NCBI RefSeq assembly: GCF_001898575.1
Contig: NZ_MKUD01000002.1
Location: 173,232 to 237,231 of the forward strand
Source of the DNA: Spirosoma sp. 48-14
GTDB taxonomy: Bacteria > Bacteroidota > Bacteroidia > Cytophagales > Spirosomataceae
DNA: 64,000 nt
Direction of reading: 5' to 3'
Each line of letters starts with the position of its first letter. Positions within the stretch are counted from its first letter, which is position 1. Below are positions 36,373 through 45,637 of the stretch, one piece after another. The notes beneath the pieces are model-generated. The model was not told where the DNA came from, did no database searches, and worked only from the letters and a program-made list of their open reading frames with translations. Made by a program: the position numbers and the translations under genes.

Positions 36373-37266
36373 ATGAATACACCCGCCAGTTTGCTATTCG
36401 TCACTCTATTGATTGCTATGGTGTTCCCTCCTCCGTCCAATTTCGATGTGCAGGGGCACCGGGGATGTCGGGGACTGATGCCCGAAAACACGGTACCCGC
36501 TTTTCTGAAAGCGTTGGATCTGGGCGTTACGACGTTGGAAATGGATGTGGTCATTAGCAAAGATAAGCAGGTAGTGGTTTCGCATGATCCGTATTTCAAC
36601 GCCGATTTTAGCATCACACCCGATGGCAAACCCGTTAATAAGCGAAATCAGAAAAGTATCCTGCTGTATCAGCTCAATTATGCCGACATCCAGCAATACG
36701 ACGTTGGCTCCAACGGGAATCCGGCCTTTCCCGAACAACAAAAGCTGAAAGTATACAAACCGCTTTTAAGCGAAGTTATTGATGAAGCGGAAGCGCATCG
36801 AAAAGCGAAAAATCTAGCTCCATTCGCCTATAACATCGAACTCAAAAGTGAACCGTCGGAATATAACCTAAGTCAGCCCGAACCAGCCGCCTTCTGCGAA
36901 CTTGTTCAGGCCGTTCTCAAGCAGAGCCTTACCCCCGATCGAGTAACTATTCAAAGTTTTGACTTTGCCATATTACGGCAGTGGAAACGAGGAGCTGATG
37001 CTGGCAAATATCCCAAGGTGAAGTTGTCGGCGCTGGTTGAGAACCTACGAAGCCCGGAAAAAAACATTGAGGAACTGGACTTTAAACCAGACATTTACAG
37101 CCCATATTTCCGGCTCATTAATCAGGATAAAATTGCCCGACTGCATGATCAGGGTATTCAGGTCATTCCCTGGACGGTCAATCAACGTGCCGATATGATT
37201 CGGTTGAAAGAATGGGGGGTTGATGGTCTTATTACAGACTATCCCGATCGGGCCAAAGGATTATAA
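36373..37266 (+). CDS. glycerophosphodiester phosphodiesterase
   Basis: A 297-aa exported enzyme that splits glycerophosphodiesters into glycerol-3-phosphate and an alcohol. A signal peptide (LLFVTLLIAMVFPPPS) starts at the ATG at 36373. The GDPD signature is complete: GHRGCRGLMPENT, EMDVVISKDKQVVVSHDP with the catalytic His, and NIELKSEP. The end carries PWTVN and GVDGLITDYPD, as in the family. It precedes the GH3 gene by 70 nt but that gene has its own promoter element. Confidence 0.93.
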   Translation: MNTPASLLFVTLLIAMVFPPPSNFDVQGHRGCRGLMPENTVPAFLKALDLGVTTLEMDVVISKDKQVVVSHDPYFNADFSITPDGKPVNKRNQKSILLYQLNYADIQQYDVGSNGNPAFPEQQKLKVYKPLLSEVIDEAEAHRKAKNLAPFAYNIELKSEPSEYNLSQPEPAAFCELVQAVLKQSLTPDRVTIQSFDFAILRQWKRGADAGKYPKVKLSALVENLRSPEKNIEELDFKPDIYSPYFRLINQDKIARLHDQGIQVIPWTVNQRADMIRLKEWGVDGLITDYPDRAKGL

Positions 37267-37283
37267 ATCAAGCAGAATAGTTA

Positions 37284-37291
37284 TATATTTG
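37284..37291 (+). promoter_or_regulatory. -7 promoter element of the GH3-family gene
   Basis: TATATTTG matches TAnnTTTG, 45 nt upstream of the ATG at 37337. Confidence 0.5.
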
Positions 37292-37336
37292 AAACCCCAG
37301 CCCATTCACTAAAGTTGTATTGCTTATTTTAGCCCC

Positions 37337-38860
37337 ATGACTTTACTCAATACCACGCTTAAATGGCTTCTTCAACGGCGCATTCCGCGTATTGAAGCAA
37401 TGATGCAACAGCCCGGCGTGGTGCAGCAGCAGGTATTTCGGCAACTCATCCGAGCGGGCCGTCGGACCGAATGGGGGAAAAAGCACCACTACAAGTCCAT
37501 CCAAACCATACAGGACTTTCAGCGGCAGGTTCCGGTTTCCAGCTACGAAGATCTGTTCCCCTACATCGAACGGGTACTGAAAGGCGAAAATAAGGTGCTC
37601 TGGCCTTCGCCGGTTCGCTGGTTTTCTAAATCCTCTGGTACGACCAATGCTCGTAGTAAATTCATTCCCGTTACAATGGAATCGCTGGACGAAAGCCACT
37701 TTAAAGGAGGTAAGGATATGATGGCCATGTACATCGCCAACAATCCAGGCAGCCGGGCTTTTGAGGGCAAAGGGTTATCCATTGGCGGCAGTCTTCACCC
37801 AAATCCATACAGTTCTAACAGCGCGGTTGGCGACGTATCGGCTGTTGTGATGAAGAATCTTCCGAGTTGGGCACAGTACATTCGTACACCATCCCTCTCC
37901 GTTGCGCTAATGGATGAGTGGGAATCCAAGCTGGAACGGATGGCCGAAGTCACAGCTACCGAAAACGTAACCAGTATGCTGGGCGTACCTACCTGGGGGA
38001 TGGTGCTGATTGATAAAGTGCTGGCCCGAACGGGCAAATCGAATATTCTGGAAGTATGGCCCAACTTTGAAGTGATGATGCACGGGGCTGTTAATTTTCA
38101 GCCTTATCGGGAATTGTTCCAACAGCAGGTTTTTCCTTCAAATCAGATTCGGTATCAGGAAATTTACAACGCTTCCGAAGGTTTTTTTGCCATTCAGGAC
38201 GACTTGAGCCGTGTGGGTGAAATGCTTCTGATGCTGGATTACGGCATTTTTTACGAATTCGTCCCAATTCACGAAGCCGACCAGCCTTTCCCAAAAGCGT
38301 TGACCATTGAGCAAGTAGAGCTGGATAAAAATTACGCGCTGATCGTATCGACCAATGGGGGTCTGTGGCGCTATAAGGTTGGCGATACGGTTCGGTTTAC
38401 CTCACTTTACCCCCATCGACTGAAAGTAAGTGGCCGGACAAAGCATTTTATCAATGCCTTTGGTGAGGAAGTAATTGTCGAAAATGCCGAAACAGCCATT
38501 ACCAAAGCTTGTGAAGCGACGGGGGCCGTCATATCCGATTACACGGCTGGTCCGGTTTACATGGGTAACGGCAGCAATGGTTGCCATGAGTGGGTCATTG
38601 AGTTCACGCATGAGCCTACTAATCAGCAAACGTTTGAACAAATCCTCGACGAAACGCTGCGGCAAATCAATTCAGACTACGATGCCAAGCGCTACAACGA
38701 TATGGTGCTCAAACGCCCGCGTATCCACGTTGTTCCACCAGGCACATTTTACGCCTGGATGAAACAACGCGGCAAATTAGGCGGTCAGCATAAAGTACCC
38801 CGGCTAGCCAATTCCCGCGAGTACCTGGACGATATTCTGGGCCAGGTACTTGAATTATAG
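37337..38860 (+). CDS. GH3-family acyl-adenylate-forming protein
   Basis: A 507-aa member of the family named after plant GH3 auxin-amido synthetases. These belong to the firefly-luciferase-type adenylating enzymes: they activate a carboxylic acid with ATP and join it to an amino group. The phosphate-binding loop appears as SKSSGTTNARSKFIP near residues 94-108. YNASEGFFAIQDD near residue 277 and the C-terminal hinge with HRLKVSGRTKHFINAFGEE near residue 358-376 fit the fold. The bacterial substrate is unknown. It converges on the DoxX-like gene with an 11-nt gap. Confidence 0.88.
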   Translation: MTLLNTTLKWLLQRRIPRIEAMMQQPGVVQQQVFRQLIRAGRRTEWGKKHHYKSIQTIQDFQRQVPVSSYEDLFPYIERVLKGENKVLWPSPVRWFSKSSGTTNARSKFIPVTMESLDESHFKGGKDMMAMYIANNPGSRAFEGKGLSIGGSLHPNPYSSNSAVGDVSAVVMKNLPSWAQYIRTPSLSVALMDEWESKLERMAEVTATENVTSMLGVPTWGMVLIDKVLARTGKSNILEVWPNFEVMMHGAVNFQPYRELFQQQVFPSNQIRYQEIYNASEGFFAIQDDLSRVGEMLLMLDYGIFYEFVPIHEADQPFPKALTIEQVELDKNYALIVSTNGGLWRYKVGDTVRFTSLYPHRLKVSGRTKHFINAFGEEVIVENAETAITKACEATGAVISDYTAGPVYMGNGSNGCHEWVIEFTHEPTNQQTFEQILDETLRQINSDYDAKRYNDMVLKRPRIHVVPPGTFYAWMKQRGKLGGQHKVPRLANSREYLDDILGQVLEL

Positions 38861-38871
38861 CTCTGCCCACA

Positions 38872-40143
38872 TCAGCGATTGGCTTCTGAAAGCCAGTGAA
38901 ATTGGCGCTCTGCCAACTGAAAATGACGGTTCTGGCGTTTGAGGTCAACAATCACTGAATCAGTCCGGATTTTCCCACGAAGCAGAATGTGATTCGTATC
39001 CGGCATTGTATAGTGCATCGTAAATAGTGCTGTGGTATCAAACGAATTTTTCCTGAAGGTGATGGTATTTGTCAGCGAGTCAAGCTTGTAGTTGAAATAC
39101 CCCCGTCGATAACGCTGTCGAAACAACGTATCCGCTGTTAGAATACTTCCTGATGTATTCGACTCAAACACGACATCCTGCCAGCGTAAGCTGTCGACTG
39201 GGCTTCCCTGAAACTGCTCAACGGAAAAGAATCCCGTGGCCAGTTTTTTGGCTATCGGTCCCTGAGTTGCCTCTGCACTGAATTTATAAATCGGCATGAT
39301 CAGAAAGAGCAACACAAAAGTGGCTTTTAAAGCAAGCCGTGGCCGTTTCGACCATTCGCCAGGGAGACTATATTGAATGGAAGGTTGCGTAGGTCGGTTG
39401 AAAACGAAGAAATTCAGCAGTCGGTTAGCATCACCCAGCAATAAAAAATTACTGAACAAAAACAGGTGAATTGAAAACAGCTTGACGGGTATGTCGTAGC
39501 ATAAGTTCATCATCATCACGTTGAGAAAGACACTGGCGGCTACAAAAGCACCTAATGTGCTGGTACGTCGGAATAAGAGCAGTAAACCCGCGACGACCTC
39601 AACGGCACCCGAAAAAAACTGATAGGGCGTAGAGTAGCCGATAAAATACCAGGAAAATCGCATGGGTAAAAAATCGCCCAGGGGAGTTGCCAGTGCACTC
39701 AACGGTGGAAAAATCATCTGCTGGCCAAACAATTTGATGATCCCGTATGTGAAGGCTACCATTGCCACATAATAGCGAACAGCTACCAGCAGCCAGTAAT
39801 AAGCCTTAGTATACTGGGTTCGTTTATCGATAAGCGTCCAGACAACTGTTCCGGACAGGGCAACCAGCAAAAAAAAGCTTAGTTGTGCATATCCATAGGA
39901 CGTATCGCCACTGCCATTTAAAGGAACCAGTACGTCTTTTATATGAAAGAGTGTCCTATTGGCAAGATTGACCAGCCAGCTTTCTACTTCGCCGTAGTAC
40001 TTACCAAACCAACCTATACCCGCAACGACTCCCAGCCAGCTTAGGGGCGACATGTATAACAGCAGATAAATACAGCTAAATCGGAAGAGTACTTTACGCC
40101 ACCAAGCCCAGTGGTCGGTAGCTTGCAAAGTCATTGATGTCAT
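38872..40143 (-). CDS. DoxX-like polytopic membrane protein
   Basis: A 423-aa protein with about eight transmembrane helices in the first 300 residues and a soluble C-terminal domain of about 120 residues. The segment STPYQFFSGAVEVVAGLLLL is the DoxX-type helix pair, and the HTTM-like pattern of aromatic helices is also visible. The role is unknown; relatives are linked to redox or thiosulfate metabolism only by name. A -7 element lies 37 nt upstream. Confidence 0.7.
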   Translation of the reverse strand: MTSMTLQATDHWAWWRKVLFRFSCIYLLLYMSPLSWLGVVAGIGWFGKYYGEVESWLVNLANRTLFHIKDVLVPLNGSGDTSYGYAQLSFFLLVALSGTVVWTLIDKRTQYTKAYYWLLVAVRYYVAMVAFTYGIIKLFGQQMIFPPLSALATPLGDFLPMRFSWYFIGYSTPYQFFSGAVEVVAGLLLLFRRTSTLGAFVAASVFLNVMMMNLCYDIPVKLFSIHLFLFSNFLLLGDANRLLNFFVFNRPTQPSIQYSLPGEWSKRPRLALKATFVLLFLIMPIYKFSAEATQGPIAKKLATGFFSVEQFQGSPVDSLRWQDVVFESNTSGSILTADTLFRQRYRRGYFNYKLDSLTNTITFRKNSFDTTALFTMHYTMPDTNHILLRGKIRTDSVIVDLKRQNRHFQLAERQFHWLSEANR

Positions 40144-40179
40144 AACTGATTACGTTTATAAACGAGGTTGAACTGTAAT

Positions 40180-40187
40180 CAAATATA
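40180..40187 (-). promoter_or_regulatory. -7 promoter element of the DoxX-like gene
   Basis: TATATTTG on the minus strand; divergent from the ispH element 45 nt away. Confidence 0.5.
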
Positions 40188-40231
40188 ACAAAAGCTCCTG
40201 ACCGTAAGCGGCTAAGTCTATCATTCCTGGT

Positions 40232-40239
40232 TACCTTTG
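40232..40239 (+). promoter_or_regulatory. -7 promoter element of ispH
   Basis: TACCTTTG matches TAnnTTTG. It lies about 110 nt upstream of the chosen ispH ATG. Confidence 0.5.
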
Positions 40240-40348
40240 CACTGAACGAAGCTTCGGGCTCCACTGTTTTACATTAAACAATGCTTAAGGACAAGCGACG
40301 AGTTTTTGGATGCCTTCGCATCGCCGTTGCTTAGCTATTTTTCGCTCC

Positions 40349-41578
40349 ATGAAATCTTTCGACATCCCTGAATATTACCGCAGCCGAATCATTACTCCTC
40401 TCAAAGAATTTCGTCGGAAGCGAGATAAACTTAAGCGTGACTTTACCCCTACTTTGCTCGATTTTGGCCCCATCCGGGTATTGCTTGCCCGCCATTTCGG
40501 CTTTTGCTACGGGGTCGAAAACGCCGTTGAAATCGCGTACAAAGCCATTGCCGAAAATCCGGGTAAACGCATTTTTTTGCTGAGCGAGATGATTCATAAT
40601 CCCGATGTAAATGGGGATTTACAAAGCCGTGGAGTGCGTTTTCTGATGGATACCAAAGGGCATCAGCTTATTCCTTTCTCGGAATTGCACCCAGAGGATG
40701 TGGTTATCATTCCAGCCTTCGGAACTACCCTGGAAACCCAGCAACAGTTGGCCTCATTCGGTCTGGACGTAGTTAAATACGACACCACCTGCCCCTTTGT
40801 CGAAAAAGTATGGAACAAAGCCGGACAAATTGGTCAGAAAAATTATTCGGTTATTGTTCATGGAAAACCCAGCCACGAAGAAACACGAGCCACTTTTTCG
40901 CACAGTAAAGAAATGGCCCCAACGGTTGTGGTAAAAGACATGGCTCAAACACAGCGTCTGGCCCAATATATAACCGGAGAGCAACCTGCCGAACGCTTTT
41001 ACAAAGAATTTGCCGGGCAGTATTCGATTGGTTTCGATCCTACCCGCGATCTACAGCGAATTGGTGTAGTCAACCAGACAACCATGCTGGCATCCGATAC
41101 GCAAAGCATAGCCGATTACCTGAAGCAGGTTATGATTCAGCATTACGGTTTGACGGACGATTCTGTGGACGCGCACTTTGCCAATACCCGCGACACGCTC
41201 TGCTACGCCACCAATGATAATCAGGATGCTACGTATGCGTTGCTGACTAATCCAGCCGATTTTGCCGTAGTAGCTGGTGGCTATAATTCGTCCAATACAT
41301 CTCATATTGTAGAATTGTGCGAAGCCAAACTGCCAACCTATTTTATTGAATCGGAGCAAAAAATCTTATCCGATAAGCTGATTTACCATTTCGATCATCA
41401 TACAAAGCAGGAGGCAACGACCGAAAATTTTATCCCAGCCCATCGCCCCGTTACCGTTTTGCTGACCTGCGGAGCCTCATGTCCAGACGCTGTTGTCGAA
41501 GGTATCTTGCTGAAACTTGCTGGCTTTTTCCCTGACGGTAAATCGATTGACGAGGTACTGGAAACCATCATGCAGTAG
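40349..41578 (+). CDS. ispH: 4-hydroxy-3-methylbut-2-enyl diphosphate reductase
   Basis: Last step of the MEP isoprenoid pathway, making IPP and DMAPP with a [4Fe-4S] cluster. The three cluster Cys are in FGFCYGVENAV, YDTTCPFVEKVW and TRDTLCYATNDNQ. Substrate-binding SN is in GGYNSSNTSHI. At 409 aa it is longer than the E. coli type (about 316 aa), with an N-terminal extension of roughly 45 residues and LLTCGASCPDAVVEG near the end, as in the plant/cyanobacterial type. I use the ATG at 40349. Confidence 0.95.
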   Translation: MKSFDIPEYYRSRIITPLKEFRRKRDKLKRDFTPTLLDFGPIRVLLARHFGFCYGVENAVEIAYKAIAENPGKRIFLLSEMIHNPDVNGDLQSRGVRFLMDTKGHQLIPFSELHPEDVVIIPAFGTTLETQQQLASFGLDVVKYDTTCPFVEKVWNKAGQIGQKNYSVIVHGKPSHEETRATFSHSKEMAPTVVVKDMAQTQRLAQYITGEQPAERFYKEFAGQYSIGFDPTRDLQRIGVVNQTTMLASDTQSIADYLKQVMIQHYGLTDDSVDAHFANTRDTLCYATNDNQDATYALLTNPADFAVVAGGYNSSNTSHIVELCEAKLPTYFIESEQKILSDKLIYHFDHHTKQEATTENFIPAHRPVTVLLTCGASCPDAVVEGILLKLAGFFPDGKSIDEVLETIMQ

Positions 41579-41600
41579 TTAGCCATGTATCAATGGTAGG

Positions 41601-43295
41601 CTAATGTACTTTTATGACCATTTCCCGGCTTTCATTCCGTAGTCGATCCAGCGCCGTAATCGCATACAGATATTTCTTCTTCGGATCGGCGGTTTTATCG
41701 ACAAACCGGGTCGTGCCTTCGCCAATACAGTGAGCGACAATATATCGTGGATCATCCAGTCGCAAGCGGGGGCGTCGGCCTTCAAATCGGTACACCAGAT
41801 AAGCTTCGGCCCCATCGCCATCACTGGCTTCGGGCGATTGATCCCAAAATAGTTCGACACCCTCCGGCGTAATGGCTGCTTTCAGATCGCGGGGAGGCAA
41901 TGGCGGAATGCTATCCAGCCAGGGCATGGGCGGTACTAGAGCTAAATGCCGATAAAAGTTGGTCTGTAATGAATCGCGAATAGCCAGCGGATTCAGTTTC
42001 AGATTCTTGGCACTAAACATAACACTGCCTTGTACAGCTTTCTGTTGCCGATTGTAGCGAAACTGATTCGGGAATTCGGTAGCCCGCCACCAGCCTGGAT
42101 CCCGTTCTGAACCGCGCCCAACCCGATAGGCTCCGTGTCCTATATAGAGATGAACTTTGCCTGTATTTCGGCACCACCAGTCTACTAGTGTTTTATAAGG
42201 AACCCGCCCAAATTCTGAACTGAAATACACTTGTGGCACGATGTAATCAATTAGCCCTTCGCGTACCCACTTACGCGTGTCGGCATACTGATCATAATAG
42301 GCCTGCCCTCCGTTGGTAGCTGACCCTTCAGGATCACTAGCCTGATTCTTCCAGATACCGAATGGGCTTACACCAAATTTTATCCAGGGCTTATTCTCCC
42401 GAATTGAATCCCGCAGCTCAACAATCAGTTTATTGACATTATCTCGTCGCCAATCCGCTTTTGTCTGGCCATTGTTGTAGGCTTGATAGGTAGCATCATC
42501 ACGAATCACCTGTCCAGGTTCGGCATAGGGATAAAAGTAATCGTCGAAATGAATACCATCAACATCGTACTCACGCACCACATTAGCCACAATGCCAGCA
42601 ATGTAGGTTCGAACGGCCGGTATGCCCAGATTGAATAGCTTCTTGCCGCCGTAGCTCAACAGCCATTCGGGTTTCCGATGCATAATATTCGACGGCGCAA
42701 TACTGGAATATTTGCTGAATGCTGCCCGATCAAGATTAAACCAGGCATGAAATTCAAGCCCACGCTGATGTGCCTGCTCGATCATGAATTCCATAGGGTC
42801 ATAAAACGGGGTAGGTGCCAGGCCCTGCTGCCCCGTTAACCACTCCGACCATGGCTCCGAACTTTTAGCATAGAAAGCATCAGCCGCCGACCGCACCTGA
42901 ACAATTACGGCATTTAGTCCCAGTTGCTGATACATGTCGAACATTTCCACAAGCTCACGTTGCTGGTCAGCTACAGGCAGTCCCTTTTTACTAGGCCAGT
43001 CAATATTGTCGACCGTTGCAATCCAGACAGCTCGAAATTCCCGTTTAGGCGGAGCAGGCGTTGGGAATGTTACTTCATCGTATCCCAAGGTATCGACTGG
43101 GTTCGTAATAACGGCCGTAGCTGGTTTGGGCGTCGTAGTTTTGGCAGGAACCGGTTGCTGAGCAGGTGGACGTGACGTTGGTTGGGGCACCCGAACAGAT
43201 GGTCTTCTGGTCGCCACCGGAACAGGTTTTGCCTGACGGCAACTTATCCAGACAAGAATCCCAAGGAGTAGGGTCAATAAAGCAAGCGAACGCAT
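41601..43295 (-). CDS. family-10-like glycosyl hydrolase lipoprotein (GHL10)
   Basis: A 564-aa lipoprotein. The signal ends in ILVWISC with Cys near residue 19 as the lipid site. A Pro/Thr/Val-rich linker follows (residues about 22-65). The GHL10 (DUF187) domain starts at FRAVWIATVDNIDWPSKKG and includes VDGIHFDDYFYPY, which gives acidic residues in a TIM-barrel active site. A fibronectin-III-like tail (VELFWDQSPE onward) ends the protein. It probably cuts a surface glycan or peptidoglycan-linked sugar; the substrate is unknown. Confidence 0.85.
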   Translation of the reverse strand: MRSLALLTLLLGILVWISCRQAKPVPVATRRPSVRVPQPTSRPPAQQPVPAKTTTPKPATAVITNPVDTLGYDEVTFPTPAPPKREFRAVWIATVDNIDWPSKKGLPVADQQRELVEMFDMYQQLGLNAVIVQVRSAADAFYAKSSEPWSEWLTGQQGLAPTPFYDPMEFMIEQAHQRGLEFHAWFNLDRAAFSKYSSIAPSNIMHRKPEWLLSYGGKKLFNLGIPAVRTYIAGIVANVVREYDVDGIHFDDYFYPYAEPGQVIRDDATYQAYNNGQTKADWRRDNVNKLIVELRDSIRENKPWIKFGVSPFGIWKNQASDPEGSATNGGQAYYDQYADTRKWVREGLIDYIVPQVYFSSEFGRVPYKTLVDWWCRNTGKVHLYIGHGAYRVGRGSERDPGWWRATEFPNQFRYNRQQKAVQGSVMFSAKNLKLNPLAIRDSLQTNFYRHLALVPPMPWLDSIPPLPPRDLKAAITPEGVELFWDQSPEASDGDGAEAYLVYRFEGRRPRLRLDDPRYIVAHCIGEGTTRFVDKTADPKKKYLYAITALDRLRNESREMVIKVH

Positions 43296-43641
43296 TCGGA
43301 ACAGTGGATTAACAAGCAAAAATAGCCATAGTCAACTATACTCAGCCTTATAAAACAGCCTTTTTGATATACATCTGACCTGTCATTACTACTAACGGTA
43401 AACGTTGCTGAAGTCTATACACAAAAGCGTTCTTTTTTATGTACTTACCAGAAAATCACCATATAATAAAAAGGGCATTTGGCAACCAGGCCAATTCACT
43501 AAATTTTGTGCCGCGTATCAAGTCAATACACTATATTTGTTTCGCTTTTTGGAAAAATTCAGTATGTTTTAAGAATTTTCTATTGCAAAAGCGGTAGCTT
43601 TGCACCGTCTTGTCAACAAGTTTCAACAGACTACACTATTT
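43296..43641. other. divergent control region between GHL10 and Lrp genes
   Basis: A 346-nt gap without a gene. It holds candidate -7 elements: TATTTTTG on the minus strand at 43317-43324 for the GHL10 gene, and TATATTTG (43532-43539) and TAGCTTTG (43595-43602) on the plus strand for the Lrp gene. I see no RNA gene or strong repeat. Confidence 0.5.
43595..43602 (+). promoter_or_regulatory. -7 promoter element of the Lrp-family gene
   Basis: TAGCTTTG matches TAnnTTTG and lies 40 nt upstream of the chosen ATG. A second candidate (TATATTTG) lies at 43532-43539. Confidence 0.5.
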
Positions 43642-44112
43642 ATGTCGGCACAGAAATTAGATCAGATAGATCGTCACGTACTAGAAATACTTCAAGCAAA
43701 CGCTAAAATTACAAACGCACAACTCTCCAAGGAAATTGGTCTTTCGCCTGCTCCTACCCTTGAGCGCGTTAAAAAACTGGAAACCTCAGGGATCATTCAG
43801 AGCTACCATGCCCAGTTGAATCGGGATAAGATCGGTCTTGGCGTTACCACATTCGTTATGGTTACGCTGGTTGGTCATAAAAAAGATACTACCATGTCGT
43901 TCGTTGATCGGGTCAATCAGATCCCCGAAATCATTGAATGCCACCACATTACCGGCTCGGGCGACTTCCTGCTGAAAGTAATCGCCAAAGACATTTCGTC
44001 GTATCAGGCTCTGATGCTCGATGTAATCAATGAAATTGACGAGGTAGCCAGCACCCAAACAATGGTTATCATGTCGACCTTCAAAGAAAGCAAGGTGCTC
44101 CCAATTCCATAA
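43642..44112 (+). CDS. Lrp/AsnC-family transcriptional regulator
   Basis: A 156-aa feast/famine regulator. The N-terminal helix-turn-helix (residues about 8-60) includes LDQIDRHVLEILQANAKITN and LSKEIGLSPAPTLERVKKLE. The C-terminal RAM domain binds effector, often an amino acid, and drives oligomers (ECHHITGSGDFLLKVIAKDI). I use the ATG at 43642. The long upstream gap is consistent with self-regulation, though no operator can be assigned. It ends at the palindrome shared with the convergent TPR gene. Confidence 0.93.
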   Translation: MSAQKLDQIDRHVLEILQANAKITNAQLSKEIGLSPAPTLERVKKLETSGIIQSYHAQLNRDKIGLGVTTFVMVTLVGHKKDTTMSFVDRVNQIPEIIECHHITGSGDFLLKVIAKDISSYQALMLDVINEIDEVASTQTMVIMSTFKESKVLPIP

Positions 44113-44114
44113 GA

Positions 44115-44192
44115 AATGAATAATGGAAAATGTACAATGAATAATGATTGCGTTCCCTGTCATTATTCATTGTACATTTTCCATTATTCATT
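44115..44192. repeat. 32-bp perfect palindrome of 7-nt words between convergent genes
   Basis: Arms 44115-44146 and 44161-44192 are perfect reverse complements with 14-nt spacer. The first arm reads ATGAATA, ATGGAAA, ATGTACA, ATGAATA, ATG, a strict 7-nt frame. The element fills the whole gap between the Lrp stop (44112) and the TPR gene stop (44191-44193). Confidence 0.93.
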
Positions 44193-45405
44193 AACCGCGT
44201 TTTCTCCGCTCTTCCCGTCTAGCCTTTTTGGCGTCGTCCAGCGCTTTTTTCGCTTCTTTGTGTTGACTCGATTTTCGGTCGGCCTTGTCTAATACTTCTT
44301 TAAAGTAGGTCTGGGCCAGGTCGTAATCTTTCTCGTCCGTAGCAATTTTGGCCAGCCCCAGTACCGACGACCAATAATACCCTGCATTGGTTGCGTTTGT
44401 CTGCTTGGCGAAATCAATAGCCTGCTGGTAATACTTCTTAGCCTCCGACGTATTTTTATAAAATAGGTGGTTGATATAGGCTAAAATATAGGCCGCCGTT
44501 CGGCCACCCACCGCTTCATAGCCCGACTGCGATCGGCTGATTTTCTCCAGCATGTCTTTCGAGATACGTTCTGCTTCATTCAACCGGCCCGTCACAAAAG
44601 CCGATCGCGCGTAGTAACGTTCAAAAAACGGATTGTCAGGATATTGTTCTTTCATGTACTTCGACAACTCATATGCCTTATCGTACTGATTCTCCATGCT
44701 GTAGATCTGAACCAGAAAATAGCGGGCCTCAACACGCGTATAAAAAGCCGTATTGGCCGTTTTCTCCAACTCTTTAATCCCACTGGCCTTATTACCCTTC
44801 GGGAAGAAGATCAGAATCGGTTTTAGTAGCGGATAGTTTTCAGGAATCCACTGGGCATAATAATTATACATCCCATCGCCAAACAGCAGCTCAGGACTGA
44901 AATCGGCATTCCCTTTACATTTTTCGAAGTATTTCAGCGCGTTTTTGCCAGCAAAAGTCGCCTTTGCCCATTTCTTCCGCTCAGAATAAAGTCTGCTTTT
45001 AAAGGCATAAGATGCAGCCAGAAAGAATGCGGGTTCGAGCTTATTGTCGCTCTCATCGTACAACTTCTCTGCGAGCGTAATGGTCGAATCCATATACATC
45101 AGGCAGCGATCATCGTAATCCGTTACATCTGTATTCGGAACAATTTTCCACCATTCGGCCAGCCCCATCAGGAAAGTAGGCATGGGATGGTTCGGGTAGC
45201 GGATACGCAACCACTTAAATTCTTTATCAGCCTCGTAGAACTTGTAGTTGTACATCTGATTGATAGCCTCCGCCGACTCAATCTGCACACCAGGGTGCTT
45301 CAGCAAGCCATCATATTTCTTATCAAAAGCCGACGGGTCGTAGAGCTGAGCCTGAACCAGAAGCGCCACGCTCGTCAGCCATACCGTCAACAGGAGTTTT
45401 TTCAT
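44191..45405 (-). CDS. secreted TPR-repeat protein
   Basis: A 404-aa protein with signal peptide (LTVWLTSVALLVQAQ). Several TPR-like helix pairs are present, for example YFLVQIYSMENQYDKAYEL near residue 228 and GLAKIATDEKDYDLAQTYF near residue 350. The C-terminal tail is very basic (KKARREERRKRG). It probably acts as a periplasmic scaffold. No partner is visible nearby. Confidence 0.82.
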   Translation of the reverse strand: MKKLLLTVWLTSVALLVQAQLYDPSAFDKKYDGLLKHPGVQIESAEAINQMYNYKFYEADKEFKWLRIRYPNHPMPTFLMGLAEWWKIVPNTDVTDYDDRCLMYMDSTITLAEKLYDESDNKLEPAFFLAASYAFKSRLYSERKKWAKATFAGKNALKYFEKCKGNADFSPELLFGDGMYNYYAQWIPENYPLLKPILIFFPKGNKASGIKELEKTANTAFYTRVEARYFLVQIYSMENQYDKAYELSKYMKEQYPDNPFFERYYARSAFVTGRLNEAERISKDMLEKISRSQSGYEAVGGRTAAYILAYINHLFYKNTSEAKKYYQQAIDFAKQTNATNAGYYWSSVLGLAKIATDEKDYDLAQTYFKEVLDKADRKSSQHKEAKKALDDAKKARREERRKRG

Positions 45406-45581
45406 TAGCCTTCTTTATTGTTTGGTATTGATTACCAGTCATTAACGATTCTACCGGCTTATTCTGTTGTAAGGAATACTAAAAACCTGTACACCATCGC
45501 TAAATCCGATGAATTTGCTTTACTTACATGAACGCAATCTGACAGCAGTCCGTTTACAAACGGTTATTTTTACCTGCATTT

Positions 45582-45614
45582 TTTGTCTGCTACCCGCGTA
45601 TGACCGTATCTTTG
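45582..45614 (+). promoter_or_regulatory. promoter of hpt
   Basis: TTTG at 45582-45585 and TATCTTTG at 45607-45614 are separated by 21 nt. The -7 element is 24 nt upstream of the ATG at 45638 and inside the longer open frame, which supports the shorter hpt start. Confidence 0.72.
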
Positions 45615-45637
45615 CGGCCCTCACAGACGCCAATGCA

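Noticed and set aside
45509-45637. N-terminal extension of hpt
   Set aside because: A good promoter lies inside it and conservation starts at 45638.
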